This document shows positions 21,534 to 30,202 of a DNA stretch of 64,000 nt, in pieces. The notes beneath the pieces are model-generated. The model saw only the letters and a program-made list of their open reading frames with translations. It had not been told where the DNA came from and did not search any database. Numbering within the stretch: position 1 is the first letter of the stretch; each line of letters starts with the position of its first letter. A program made the position numbers and the translations under genes. This DNA comes from a virus. The stretch is from positions 421,041 through 485,040 of the IMG/VR virus record IMGVR_UViG_3300025030_000038; one strand, written 5' to 3'.

Positions 21534-22260
21534 GGGAGCTGTTACGCTTTTGAGCCACGAGTCCTGCTTGGTGATCCGTTACGAGGCGACACATCGTGAT
21601 ATATTCATCATCCGTGAAGTCCCATTTTGTTAGGTTTACCTCCCTATGTACCCATTGGACGTTGTCCAGGGTGTATCCTTTGGAGGGGTTTTTTCTATCT
21701 AGGGATGCAGTGTTTCTACCAGATCCGAAGTCAAAAGCTAGCGGAAGACCACTTAGGGCACATATCCGTCCCTGGGTTTCATACAGAGCCCATGCTTCCT
21801 CACAGGTGATCCTAAACTCTAGATTTCTGACTTTGGCATTGTGGCGAATGTGGTTAAACACGGTTTTGGACAGCTCCCCGACACCTGCCCATGACCCAAT
21901 ATGTGCACAACCACAGTGATTGGTTTGGTTGGTCCGTAATTGTCCTATGCGAATCATAACTCGGTTCCCACAATCACATAGGCAAGCAATCATGGATTTT
22001 CCTCTAACCTTTTCATATCCCTGGACCACTAGTTTGTCGAACCTGTCGCCAACGGTCGCGGCTCTTTTCGCACAATTTCTACATCCCGTGCTGGTCCCAC
22101 TAGTGAGGCCAGTACTTTGAAGCTCGGATTCCTTACCACATGCACAACGGACTTTTACTTTGGGCCTCTGACGGCCTGATGGTGTGTCAACTCGTGGTAG
22201 CTCCTCGATAACTGTCCACTTACCCCAAATTGTCCCCACTACTACTTTGGATTTCCTCAT
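21484..22260 (-). CDS. HNH homing endonuclease 2, paralogue of endonuclease 1
   Basis: A 258-aa protein with the same plan as the gene at 19592: two Cys-rich repeats (RCACGKESE/GCRNC and CLCDCGNRV/HCGCAH), then CALSGLPLAF and ASLDRKNPSKGYTLDNVQWVHR. I chose ATG 22260; GTG 22266 is also in frame. Its last 17 or so codons extend past the point where the paralogue stops and run into the nucleotidyltransferase start, so the natural end was probably lost on insertion. The two copies differ in many residues and so are not a recent duplication. Confidence 0.87.
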   Translation of the reverse strand: MRKSKVVVGTIWGKWTVIEELPRVDTPSGRQRPKVKVRCACGKESELQSTGLTSGTSTGCRNCAKRAATVGDRFDKLVVQGYEKVRGKSMIACLCDCGNRVMIRIGQLRTNQTNHCGCAHIGSWAGVGELSKTVFNHIRHNAKVRNLEFRITCEEAWALYETQGRICALSGLPLAFDFGSGRNTASLDRKNPSKGYTLDNVQWVHREVNLTKWDFTDDEYITMCRLVTDHQAGLVAQKRNSSHELQEVPATHIPPLAT

Positions 22261-22328
22261 AACCACTTCTCTTACCGACTGTACTTTACAGGTGGTAATG
22301 GGCGATACCTATAATGAGGAAAGCGGAT

Positions 22329-22643
22329 CTACTTAGGACTGATCTTCACGCGGGTCCGGTAGTCTGAACCGGCCTTGAATCCTTCAATCTCCGCCTTGAG
22401 GAACAGGTCCTTGTGGACCAGTTTGATGGAATCCTCTTTCCTCCCGCTGAGTTCCTTGAACCCGCGGGCACCAGTGAGGAGTTGGGCAGCCTCTACGAGC
22501 AGATGCCCTTTGAGGTCTGCGACCCAGGTGTCCCCATTTTCGTACAGAGACCCACTTGTGTGCATCTGAAAACGACCCCACGAAATTACGTGGCGAGACT
22601 CAAGAAAAGCGTCATTGAAGTTATTAGGCGTGTTGGAGGGCAT
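22329..22643 (-). CDS. Unknown protein
   Basis: A 104-aa protein read leftwards. It has a mix of strands and helices with no recognised motif and a basic C-terminus. The ribosome site is weak, so a later start is possible. The 62 bases between it and HNH gene 2 and the 56 bases before the phosphoesterase stop hold nothing I can identify. Confidence 0.6.
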   Translation of the reverse strand: MPSNTPNNFNDAFLESRHVISWGRFQMHTSGSLYENGDTWVADLKGHLLVEAAQLLTGARGFKELSGRKEDSIKLVHKDLFLKAEIEGFKAGSDYRTRVKISPK

Positions 22644-22699
22644 GCAGGACTGATACTTGTTCGAGGGGTAGGGGAGCTCTTAGGTGGACGATAACCTAG

Positions 22700-23290
22700 T
22701 CATCGTCCAAGCTTCTGTCTTGCCCACTCCTGGAACTGCCCCCAGGGCATCGGGGCAGGTGCTGTGGGGAGTTGCTCGATGCTCACACAGACACACTTGG
22801 CCCGGATCTCTTCTCTGGCTGGCAGGTGGTGCTGGTTCGAGTGGAGATGCCCATGGAGTAACAGGTCCGCCTTGGCGATGTCCTCCGGGGTGAACTTGTG
22901 GGGGTCATGCCTACAGACCACCACCCCGAGAACAGGATCCATGAAGGTGAGGGTCTCGTGGATGTTGAGGGGGGCCATCAGGTCCCAATGTTCCTGTTTG
23001 ATGGGGTCATGGTTGCCCTTCACAATCGTGACCTGCCCGTTCAAGCGTAGCCGATATTCGGGCCACTTGACCTTTGGGCCAAGCATGAAGTCTCCAAGGT
23101 TCAAGACATGATCCTCTGGCTTCACTATATTAGACCAAGCCTGGATCATAGTCTCGGTCATGGCATCCGAGTCCACCCCCCAAGCCTGACGCATGGGCTC
23201 ATAGATGATGATCCTCACATGTGCGAGATGTAGGTCACTGACCACATGTGTGAAAGTGGGGTTGGGGGGTTGGGGTGGGTCGTCGGCCAT
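22700..23290 (-). CDS. Calcineurin-like metallophosphoesterase
   Basis: A 196-aa enzyme of the metallophosphoesterase superfamily. All core metal-binding motifs are present: SDLHLAH, GDFML, KGNHD and GHLHSNQH, with the phosphate-binding histidine in between. The frame is open to 23350, but ATG 23290 has an AAGG site and starts just before the first motif. Small enzymes of this kind act on phosphodiesters, nucleotides or phosphoproteins; the substrate here is not evident. It is diverged from the rightward regulator-endonuclease pair. Confidence 0.88.
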   Translation of the reverse strand: MADDPPQPPNPTFTHVVSDLHLAHVRIIIYEPMRQAWGVDSDAMTETMIQAWSNIVKPEDHVLNLGDFMLGPKVKWPEYRLRLNGQVTIVKGNHDPIKQEHWDLMAPLNIHETLTFMDPVLGVVVCRHDPHKFTPEDIAKADLLLHGHLHSNQHHLPAREEIRAKCVCVSIEQLPTAPAPMPWGQFQEWARQKLGR

Positions 23291-23385
23291 GATGGGTACC
23301 TTACGCCTATTTGGGAGGCGGGAGCAAACGAATTTCCTCGGTGGTCTCACTATATGGCTCCCTTAGGTATAGAGGAGACCGACTT

Positions 23386-23577
23386 TTGACCACTGAGAAA
23401 CACGCCACCAGGACCTATTTGGGTCCCGCACTTCAAGAATGGATAGAGCAAGAGGCAGTTCGACGCCATTGCTCTGTCGCTCAGGTTATCCGTAACCTGA
23501 TTGTAGATCGTATGGAGGCGGATGCCTTAATCGCTGTGACGCCTATCACAGCCCCTTCAGTGGGGGCCGGGCGATGA
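23386..23577 (+). CDS. Small ribbon-helix-helix type protein
   Basis: A 63-aa protein. The start is set by a GAGGAG site (about 23372-23377) eight bases before TTG 23386; the frame also opens earlier at TTG 23311. The pattern TRTYLGPALQEWIEQEA, then CSVAQVIRNLIVDRM, fits a ribbon-helix-helix (CopG-like) DNA-binding fold: a short strand, a helix, a turn and a second helix. It overlaps the GIY-YIG gene by ATGA, so it may repress that gene or act as a general early regulator. Fold assignment from pattern only. Confidence 0.6.
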   Translation: MTTEKHATRTYLGPALQEWIEQEAVRRHCSVAQVIRNLIVDRMEADALIAVTPITAPSVGAGR

Positions 23578-24512
23578 GTGGGGCCAAGGAGGAAGGGGGC
23601 GTTGAGGGGCTTCTGGGGCTTAGGGAGGATGCTGCCGGGAATGCAAAACCTTATGGGGAGATCTACAAGGTGACTTGTATAGTGAATGGGAAAATCTATG
23701 TTGGGCAGACAACCATGGGGGTAGCAAACAGGTGGTACGACCATCAGAGTGAGGCTCTGGCAGGACGTGGGCACCTGTTGAGCAAAGCAATTCGGAAGTA
23801 TGGCGTGGGGAATTTTGCAATTGAGACTGTGGCTCAGGCGCAAAACCAGGACGCTTTGAATGATTTGGAAATCAACCTAATTAAGACCCTGGAGTGTCGA
23901 GCACCTCGGGGCTATAATCTGACTGAAGGCGGGTCCAGAGGTAAGCATGCTCCAGAAAGTAAGGCAAAAATGAGTGCCTCTCACACTGGAAAAAGACTTA
24001 CCCCCGAGCACATTGCAAACATCCTGAAGGCTGGAGTTATAGGTACGGGACGGGCAATGACGGAGGAGGAGAAAGCAAAGATTAGCACTGCGAATCTAGG
24101 GTCTGTGAGATCCCTTGAGACACGGGCGAAGATGAGTGCTGCTAAGAAGGGGGTCAACCCCTCCCCTCAGGCACATGCCGCAGCCGCTATTGCCCACCAT
24201 AATCGTCAAAAGACCCCTCAGGAACTAGAGGGAACAAGACGCTCGAATCGAGAAAGAGTTTGGACTCCTGAAATGCGAGAAGCCGCTAGTACAGCGCAGC
24301 AAGGAAAAAAACTGACCCCGGAGCATATAGAAATACTTCGACAGACCCATTCAGGTAGCGTGCATACCCCTGAGCACATTGAAAAGGTTCGGCAATCCCA
24401 CTTGGGTAAGAAGCGTGGTCCGGAAGCCAGGGCAAAAATGAAGGAAGGTCGAAGGAAGGCTAGGGAGGCACGGGCGGCTCTAAGGACCCAGAAAGAGGAG
24501 GGGGGCCAATGA
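23574..24512 (+). CDS. GIY-YIG homing endonuclease with NUMOD3-type repeats
   Basis: A 312-aa free-standing homing endonuclease. The N-terminal catalytic module shows GEIYKVTCIVNGKIYVGQT (the GIY and YIG strands), the conserved Arg in NRWYDHQ and the later Glu/Asn region ending PRGYNLTEGG. The rest is a chain of short DNA-binding NUMOD3-like repeats such as KMSASHTGKRLTPEHI, KISTANLG, KMSAAKKG and VRQSHLGKKRGPEARAKM. It overlaps the genes on both sides by ATGA, unusual for a mobile gene and suggesting it is well adapted to the operon. It would cut related genomes near this site. Confidence 0.92.
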   Translation: MSGAKEEGGVEGLLGLREDAAGNAKPYGEIYKVTCIVNGKIYVGQTTMGVANRWYDHQSEALAGRGHLLSKAIRKYGVGNFAIETVAQAQNQDALNDLEINLIKTLECRAPRGYNLTEGGSRGKHAPESKAKMSASHTGKRLTPEHIANILKAGVIGTGRAMTEEEKAKISTANLGSVRSLETRAKMSAAKKGVNPSPQAHAAAAIAHHNRQKTPQELEGTRRSNRERVWTPEMREAASTAQQGKKLTPEHIEILRQTHSGSVHTPEHIEKVRQSHLGKKRGPEARAKMKEGRRKAREARAALRTQKEEGGQ

Positions 24513-25399
24513 GCTTTTCAGTAGGTGGCTATTTTCGTCAGGGTGCCTACCGGGATTTTCGGGCATTTATTTTGAACCAAAGACGCGATGTCCTGGCTCG
24601 GATCACCACTATTTCCGCAGAGTTACATAGGATCGGTCTGGTAAGGGTTTTGTACGCCCGACGTGACCCCAACAATCCAACCTCACCAATGAGTGAACGT
24701 CGAATTGGTATCGATGTGTCGCCGAATACCAGTTTGGAGAAACTGTGTCAGGCATATGTGGCTATGGGTGGGAACTTGTTCGACATTTCTCTATTTTTGC
24801 AGCCCGACTCAGTCCAAATCGTCGATGCCCCTGATGCCCCACCGGGGGACCCTGAGAATGGGGAAACCTCCCCCACACAGGTAGTCGAGACACAGCCCTA
24901 TGGGGGCATTGCTTCCTCACAGACGGCAGACCCTTCGGCAGGTGGGACTTATACTGGAGGATGGCTTAATTTGCTCCGGTACCCGCCAAGGCGATTTGGG
25001 AACACAACCAGCTATGCCGCAGAGGCAGCGGAGATGTCTAGGACCATCAACGCCACCAGGGTTTGGGTGTCCAAGGAAATAAAAACCCTGAGAAATGACG
25101 GAGAAGCGAGAATTCTCAAACTTATGGACCTTAGGGAACAGCTCAAGCAAGAAATGGAAGAGACTCTACCCCAAGCGGTGGGGGGGTCGGTTCCGGGGCT
25201 GATTTGGGTGCCTGACCAGCACGCTTTGAGCCATAATGTCGCAACAATAGTTTCGATGATTGACGAGGTGTTCTACCCCCGCCTATCCAATGGGGATTTC
25301 GACATGTCTCGTCCAAGGGTCACGGGCCCCAACCCCAGCTTCCCGGTCCTTTTGGACGATGCTCCGAATGGAGAAGAGGATTGGTGTGCCCTCGGTTAG
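24509..25399 (+). CDS. Unknown protein at the head of the baseplate block, likely virion component
   Basis: A 296-aa protein with helical ends and a low-complexity Pro/Gly/Thr-rich middle (about residues 110-150). No enzyme motif. The position, directly before baseplate genes and coupled by ATGA to the GIY-YIG gene, suggests a structural or assembly role. A 120-base gap with only a ribosome site follows. Confidence 0.65.
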   Translation: MSFSVGGYFRQGAYRDFRAFILNQRRDVLARITTISAELHRIGLVRVLYARRDPNNPTSPMSERRIGIDVSPNTSLEKLCQAYVAMGGNLFDISLFLQPDSVQIVDAPDAPPGDPENGETSPTQVVETQPYGGIASSQTADPSAGGTYTGGWLNLLRYPPRRFGNTTSYAAEAAEMSRTINATRVWVSKEIKTLRNDGEARILKLMDLREQLKQEMEETLPQAVGGSVPGLIWVPDQHALSHNVATIVSMIDEVFYPRLSNGDFDMSRPRVTGPNPSFPVLLDDAPNGEEDWCALG

Positions 25400-25519
25400 T
25401 CCATATCTTTCGAGTGGTTGGACCTACTCCGGCCCACGAATATGGCTGCCTTAGCCATTCCTCCGGCCCTATCCCTTGTATCGTCGCCCCGTTGGTAGAC
25501 TGTAAGGAGGTCTCCCCAG

Positions 25520-25702
25520 GTGCAAATTGAGGTTCAGGTAGAGGGCAGCCCCCGAGGGACGGTGGATGTGCCTGAAGGGGCAACCAAGCGGGACATTCGC
25601 AGGGCCGCTTGCGGCCTAGCGGGTGTGTGGCCCTGTGACCCTGCTTACGTGGTCAGCTACGTTCCCGGCGAGTCTATAGACCTGAAGAGGGTGCCTCTGT
25701 GA
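25520..25702 (+). CDS. 60-aa protein resembling the C-terminal domain of leucyl-tRNA synthetase
   Basis: A 60-aa protein from GTG 25520, with a strong AAGGAGG site nine bases upstream (25504-25510). Its sequence has the pattern VQVEGSPRGTVDVPEGAT, then DIRRAA, then VVSYVPGESIDL. This follows the C-terminal domain of bacterial LeuRS as I recall it (VQVNGKxRxxIxVPxDAT ... KVIxVPGKLxNxV), which folds as a small ubiquitin-like unit that contacts tRNA-Leu. No synthetase is present, so the domain stands alone. It overlaps the gp25-like gene by GTGA. It may have been reused as a structural or RNA-binding piece; the match needs a profile search. Confidence 0.6.
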   Translation: MQIEVQVEGSPRGTVDVPEGATKRDIRRAACGLAGVWPCDPAYVVSYVPGESIDLKRVPL

Positions 25703-26817
25703 GCCGAGATATCCAACTTGCTTTTCCGTGTAGTCATATTCTAGGTGAGGAAAGGGTCACTCTTGACCCAGATCGCCGGTCCCTTTACACGATCAAGCCC
25801 ATCAATGGGACTTCGCTTCTCAAGTTGGTGGTGAATGATACCTACGAGGTACCTGCCTTCACGGGGGTGGTAACCTCGGCGACCCTGAGGAGTTACCGCC
25901 GAGAGCCTTACCGGGTGACCACAGCTACCAACTCCATCACAGTCACCACAACCACCAGGACATTCACGGTGTCCCTCCCTACTGGGTACCTGTCCAATGA
26001 GCGTCTCACTAGCCTGTTCACTGCCGCACAGGGGAGTGACGTTCAGGTGGGGGCCTCCGTGGGGAACGGGTGTTTCACGCTAACGGACCAGAAGACCATG
26101 GGATTGTCCTCCCGCATGCAGGTGACGGGGACTGCCTTGGAGCCTCTGGGGTTTGACCAGCAAAGCGGGGACAAGGGGAAGGTGGTGGTCCCCTCATGGA
26201 AGGTGTATGCCCGTTCGGCGGGCCTGGGGTCCGCACAGGACATCGCAGAGGCGGACCCCCGGGGGTATTTCATTCGGTTCGATGCTCCAGTTAGACAGAA
26301 CTACTACTACTCGGTGACCTACACGGTCCCGCCTGACCAGTGTCTCCGGTGCCGTGGCACTGAGGTGGAAAACGATTACCGGTTTGATACCCAAGGGGAG
26401 GCCATTACCGTTACTGACGAGAACCTCCTGTACCAGTCTTGTCTCAAGGTCATCCTGACGGAACTCGGGTCCAATATCTACTACCCCTGGTATGGGTCCA
26501 ATCTGGCCGACCTGATTGGTAGTAAAGCAATTGGGGGAACGGCTTCGGGGATTCGGCAGTCGGTCATGAACGCTCTGACTAGGTTCCAGAACCTCCAGAA
26601 TGCTCAGGCCAAATTCCAGCGGATTACGGCCAAGGAGAGGCTCTTCTCAGTGGACGGGGTGGTTGTGACCCCGTCCTCAGAAGACCCAACGGTGTTCCTG
26701 GTGGAGGTCAATGTCCGCAACTTCTCCAGTGACCCGGTGGTCATTTCAATCGTTTACACTGCACCGGGTATGTTCGCATTGCCTGGGACCAACAATCTGT
26801 CTCTAGGGAACTTCTAA
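25699..26817 (+). CDS. Baseplate wedge protein, gp25-like C-terminal domain
   Basis: A 372-aa protein from GTG 25699. The last 150 residues resemble the gp25/W-type baseplate domain: LKVILTELGSNIYYPWYGSN, then a helix with RQSVMNALTRFQN, then ERLFSVDGVVVTP and a beta pair, ending in VVISIVYTAPG. In T4-type tails gp25 joins the baseplate wedge to the sheath and starts sheath polymerisation. The N-terminal 220 residues are an extra strand-rich region that the family does not need. It is followed after four bases by the J-like protein gene, the usual order in contractile-tail phages. Confidence 0.75.
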   Translation: MSRDIQLAFPCSHILGEERVTLDPDRRSLYTIKPINGTSLLKLVVNDTYEVPAFTGVVTSATLRSYRREPYRVTTATNSITVTTTTRTFTVSLPTGYLSNERLTSLFTAAQGSDVQVGASVGNGCFTLTDQKTMGLSSRMQVTGTALEPLGFDQQSGDKGKVVVPSWKVYARSAGLGSAQDIAEADPRGYFIRFDAPVRQNYYYSVTYTVPPDQCLRCRGTEVENDYRFDTQGEAITVTDENLLYQSCLKVILTELGSNIYYPWYGSNLADLIGSKAIGGTASGIRQSVMNALTRFQNLQNAQAKFQRITAKERLFSVDGVVVTPSSEDPTVFLVEVNVRNFSSDPVVISIVYTAPGMFALPGTNNLSLGNF

Positions 26818-26821
26818 GGCT

Positions 26822-29800
26822 ATGACACTACAACTTCTCGGGCCCGACGGTGTACTCAGGGACCAACTGGTCTTTTCGACTGCACAGACTACCAGCTTCC
26901 TAAGTGGGACTCTATCCACCGATATCATTGACGTTGAGGTGTCCATCTTTGGGCAGCCCTTCACGAGTGACCCCTCACTTGTGGCCTTTACCGGTACTAG
27001 CTTCACGATCCCCAACCCATCATCCTTCCCAAATGGGCTGGACCTTTTGTCTGGGGATAACATCATTCAGGTGCGTGGGGTTTACCTGGGGGGTACCAGA
27101 ACCCCTGCGGTCACCGCTACTATCAGGCTCATCTCCCCATCCCAGGTAGAGATATTCGAGCCACCCAGTGGTATCACAATTGAGCGAATGGACAATGAGG
27201 TAACAATCACCGTCCAGGGGCTCACCGACACACGAGTTACTGGCTACAACTTCTATGCCTCCACGACTGCGGGGGGAGGAGCAAGTGGGTACACCCGCCT
27301 CAATGTCAACAAGGTCGTTACGGGGGAGCCTGTGGAGAATGCCACGGAGCTTTTTACCCTCACCTCCAAGAATCCTGCACAGGCATCCAACCCCCTGTAT
27401 GTTAGAGCCCGGGTTGACCAAGAGAACCTTGCGGAGACGGTGTTGTCGGCGGACGTGGACTCCAGGGTAGAGATTGCACAGACGGTTACGGAGATCCAGA
27501 CCCAGGTGACCCTGTCCTCTTTGGAGACGGTGACCTACTACTCCTTCGCCCATGGGCGAAACAACAATGCACAGTCTACCCCCCCCACCATTTTCTCGGG
27601 GGTGTTTGCCTCAACCCCCTCTACGGAATCCCTCTTCTATGTGGTAACCGCAGTTTACTTCGATACCACGACACAGACGGAGTTTGAATCCTTCTTCTCT
27701 ACGGAGGTAGTGGGGGCACCTGCGGTCATTAGGATCCAGACGACCACGCTGGCTGCCATCTCCAGGCAACAGACCCTGGAGGAAGCGATCTTCTCAATCT
27801 ACCGCCAGAACCCAGACATTGCAGTGCAACCTGGGGCAGTGGTACGGGACACATTCCTGGACCCATTCTCCACAGAGGTTGAGCGGGTCCGATTCCTGCT
27901 GGACTACGTGTACCGGGCATCCTCTTTTGACACCCTGTTGGCAATTGACGACCCCAATGGCACGGGGGCATCCGTGTCCCCTGCCTCCTCGGCCTACAAG
28001 ACAGCTCTGGCCTCGGCCCTGTTCTTCTCAAATGTCAATGATGTGCAGGCCATCATCGATGGGTCTTTTGAGAAGCTTGCTGCCAATTTTGGGGTTACCA
28101 GGGAAGGTGGTAAGGGGGCCATTGGTGAGGGCCGCTTCTACACCTCTTTGACCCCGACGCAGAGCCTCCCAATCCCTCTCGGGACAATCGTGGTGGGTGG
28201 TGGTATTCAGTACAGGACTACTCGATCCTCTTCCATTCCCGTGAGTAGCTTGGCTTCCTTCTACAATCCCGCCACCCGGCAATACTCGGTCACGGTTCCC
28301 CTTCAGGCAGTGACCGTAGGGTCTGTGACGAACCTTGGGGCACGGCAGATCACATCGAGTGCCGTGTATGGGTTGTCCGTGACGAATGATGCTCCTACCT
28401 TCGGAGGGACCGACGTAGAAACCAATTCTCATTTGGCATCGAGGGCAAGGGCTGCCTTGGCCTCTGTGGACACTGGGACTGCTCAGGGGTATGGGAAGAT
28501 AGCAGCAAGTGTTCCTGGAGTGCTGCAATCACAGGTGGTGAGGGCAGGTAGCCCTTTTATGCAGCGGGATTATGACACGACCCTCAAGAGGCATATGGGG
28601 GGGTTGGTGGATGTGTGGGAACGTGGTGTCCGCAATGCGACCATCTCGGATGTGTTTGCCTTCACCTATTCCCAGAAGAGGGACATTCAGTTTGTGGTCA
28701 TTGGAACCCCTAGTGACTACGTCCTCAGGGCTATCGATGTGGATCTGACGGTTTCCAACCCACTGGCACAGATGCTTGACTACCTCTCTCTCGGGTTGGG
28801 TATCCGAAACATCACTACAGGGGAGTTTTTTGACCTGACCGGGGTGGTAATTCTCAACTACAACACCATCCAACTGTCCACCGCCTCAGGGATTGTTCAG
28901 CCCGCATTGGGGCTCACAGACATTGTGTTGGGGGACTACCGCTACCGGACCGGGACTACCTACACGCTCTCTCGCCAGCCAGTGAGTGCTGTTCTCTCTG
29001 TGGAGGGGGAGGTTACGGGGTTGCTGGATACCCAACTCTACTCTCTTGTACACCCTAAGGCACCATTGGGCCTGGGGAAGTCCACCCAAGCAGGAGACTA
29101 CCTTCAGATCAACGAGTCCACGGATCCCAATGTGGTGTCTCCATCTGGGGCACTCTTCACCGAAACTAACGAGCTTCATTTGGTGAGTGGCTTCTACGTG
29201 GAGTCCCTGTTCCGTCTGGGGGCAGACTCCCTGAGCCTAGTGGTCACAAACAGCACCAGCACGGTCACCTATGCGGGGCCTTACGACCCAGGGGGCACTC
29301 CCGATTACACAATCGTTGAGGGGGACGCCACGAACCCTGTGGGGATTCGACGGACCCAAACCAGCACCATCCCTGACGGGGGGACTGTACTGATTACCTA
29401 CCAGTACGCCGAGAATTTCGTGGTCTCTTATCAGACCAACTTGGTGACATCCGCTTTGCAGCAAGCTTTGGATGATGGGAGTCATGCAACGGCCCTGGTG
29501 TTGGCCAAGGAATCCGTACAGGTGCCCGTTGACATCACGGCATCTGTGGTATTGAAGAAGGGCACTGGCACCCAACAGGGAGACATCCGGAACCTCGCTG
29601 ACCAGTCCATCCGTAACAACCTTCAGTACCTTGTGTCCGGGTCGGTCCAAGCTCTTCGCAGGTCGGATGTCATCACGGCTATCGACCGGAGCGACTATGT
29701 ATCCTATGTAGTGGTTCCTTTGACCAAGATGGCCCGTGCGGTCAATAGTCAGGTGGTCCGGGATGACCTGGATACCTTGGCTCTGGGGGACGCCTTCAGG

Positions 29801-30199
29801 GTTGATTCCTGGTCTAATTCACAGTATGCTACATGGCTCATCATTCAACAGCTCACAGCCCCTACTGACAACGGGGGGGGACCAACAAATGAGTTCCGTG
29901 GGGTGTACCAGGATGACGTGGCGTTGGACCTTCAAACGAGTGCCCCACAGAATCTAGCTCAGGGTAATGGGAGGGCATACATCATAGGAAGTGGGGGGCT
30001 CCTGGTTCCGGGGTACAGCCAGGATCTAGTCAAAAATCATGTGCTGGTTTCATTGCCAATTGGGGATGCCCCATCCAACCACAAGTACTGGACCACGTAC
30101 ATGGTGCGGTACAGTGAGGGGGAACAGGATATCGCAGTGAATCAGATGGAATATCTGGTTTTGGGCAGTGTCCGATTCACATACACGGAAGATCGCTAG
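26822..30199 (+). CDS. Baseplate J-like (gp6/gp47 family) protein, enlarged
   Basis: A 1125-aa protein. The J-like core starts near residue 320: VQPGAVVRDTFLDPFSTEV, then FDTLLAIDD, a cysteine-free strand region, and GGTDVETNSHLASRARAALA followed by a helix and PGVLQSQVVRAG, the family signature for the part that trimerises in the wedge. About 300 Ig-like residues precede it and further strand-rich domains follow, so it is two to three times longer than P2 gpJ. Its neighbours (gp25-like before, tail protein after) support the call. It is predicted to form the baseplate ring. Confidence 0.8.
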   Translation: MTLQLLGPDGVLRDQLVFSTAQTTSFLSGTLSTDIIDVEVSIFGQPFTSDPSLVAFTGTSFTIPNPSSFPNGLDLLSGDNIIQVRGVYLGGTRTPAVTATIRLISPSQVEIFEPPSGITIERMDNEVTITVQGLTDTRVTGYNFYASTTAGGGASGYTRLNVNKVVTGEPVENATELFTLTSKNPAQASNPLYVRARVDQENLAETVLSADVDSRVEIAQTVTEIQTQVTLSSLETVTYYSFAHGRNNNAQSTPPTIFSGVFASTPSTESLFYVVTAVYFDTTTQTEFESFFSTEVVGAPAVIRIQTTTLAAISRQQTLEEAIFSIYRQNPDIAVQPGAVVRDTFLDPFSTEVERVRFLLDYVYRASSFDTLLAIDDPNGTGASVSPASSAYKTALASALFFSNVNDVQAIIDGSFEKLAANFGVTREGGKGAIGEGRFYTSLTPTQSLPIPLGTIVVGGGIQYRTTRSSSIPVSSLASFYNPATRQYSVTVPLQAVTVGSVTNLGARQITSSAVYGLSVTNDAPTFGGTDVETNSHLASRARAALASVDTGTAQGYGKIAASVPGVLQSQVVRAGSPFMQRDYDTTLKRHMGGLVDVWERGVRNATISDVFAFTYSQKRDIQFVVIGTPSDYVLRAIDVDLTVSNPLAQMLDYLSLGLGIRNITTGEFFDLTGVVILNYNTIQLSTASGIVQPALGLTDIVLGDYRYRTGTTYTLSRQPVSAVLSVEGEVTGLLDTQLYSLVHPKAPLGLGKSTQAGDYLQINESTDPNVVSPSGALFTETNELHLVSGFYVESLFRLGADSLSLVVTNSTSTVTYAGPYDPGGTPDYTIVEGDATNPVGIRRTQTSTIPDGGTVLITYQYAENFVVSYQTNLVTSALQQALDDGSHATALVLAKESVQVPVDITASVVLKKGTGTQQGDIRNLADQSIRNNLQYLVSGSVQALRRSDVITAIDRSDYVSYVVVPLTKMARAVNSQVVRDDLDTLALGDAFRVDSWSNSQYATWLIIQQLTAPTDNGGGPTNEFRGVYQDDVALDLQTSAPQNLAQGNGRAYIIGSGGLLVPGYSQDLVKNHVLVSLPIGDAPSNHKYWTTYMVRYSEGEQDIAVNQMEYLVLGSVRFTYTEDR

Positions 30200-30202
30200 G
30201 CC

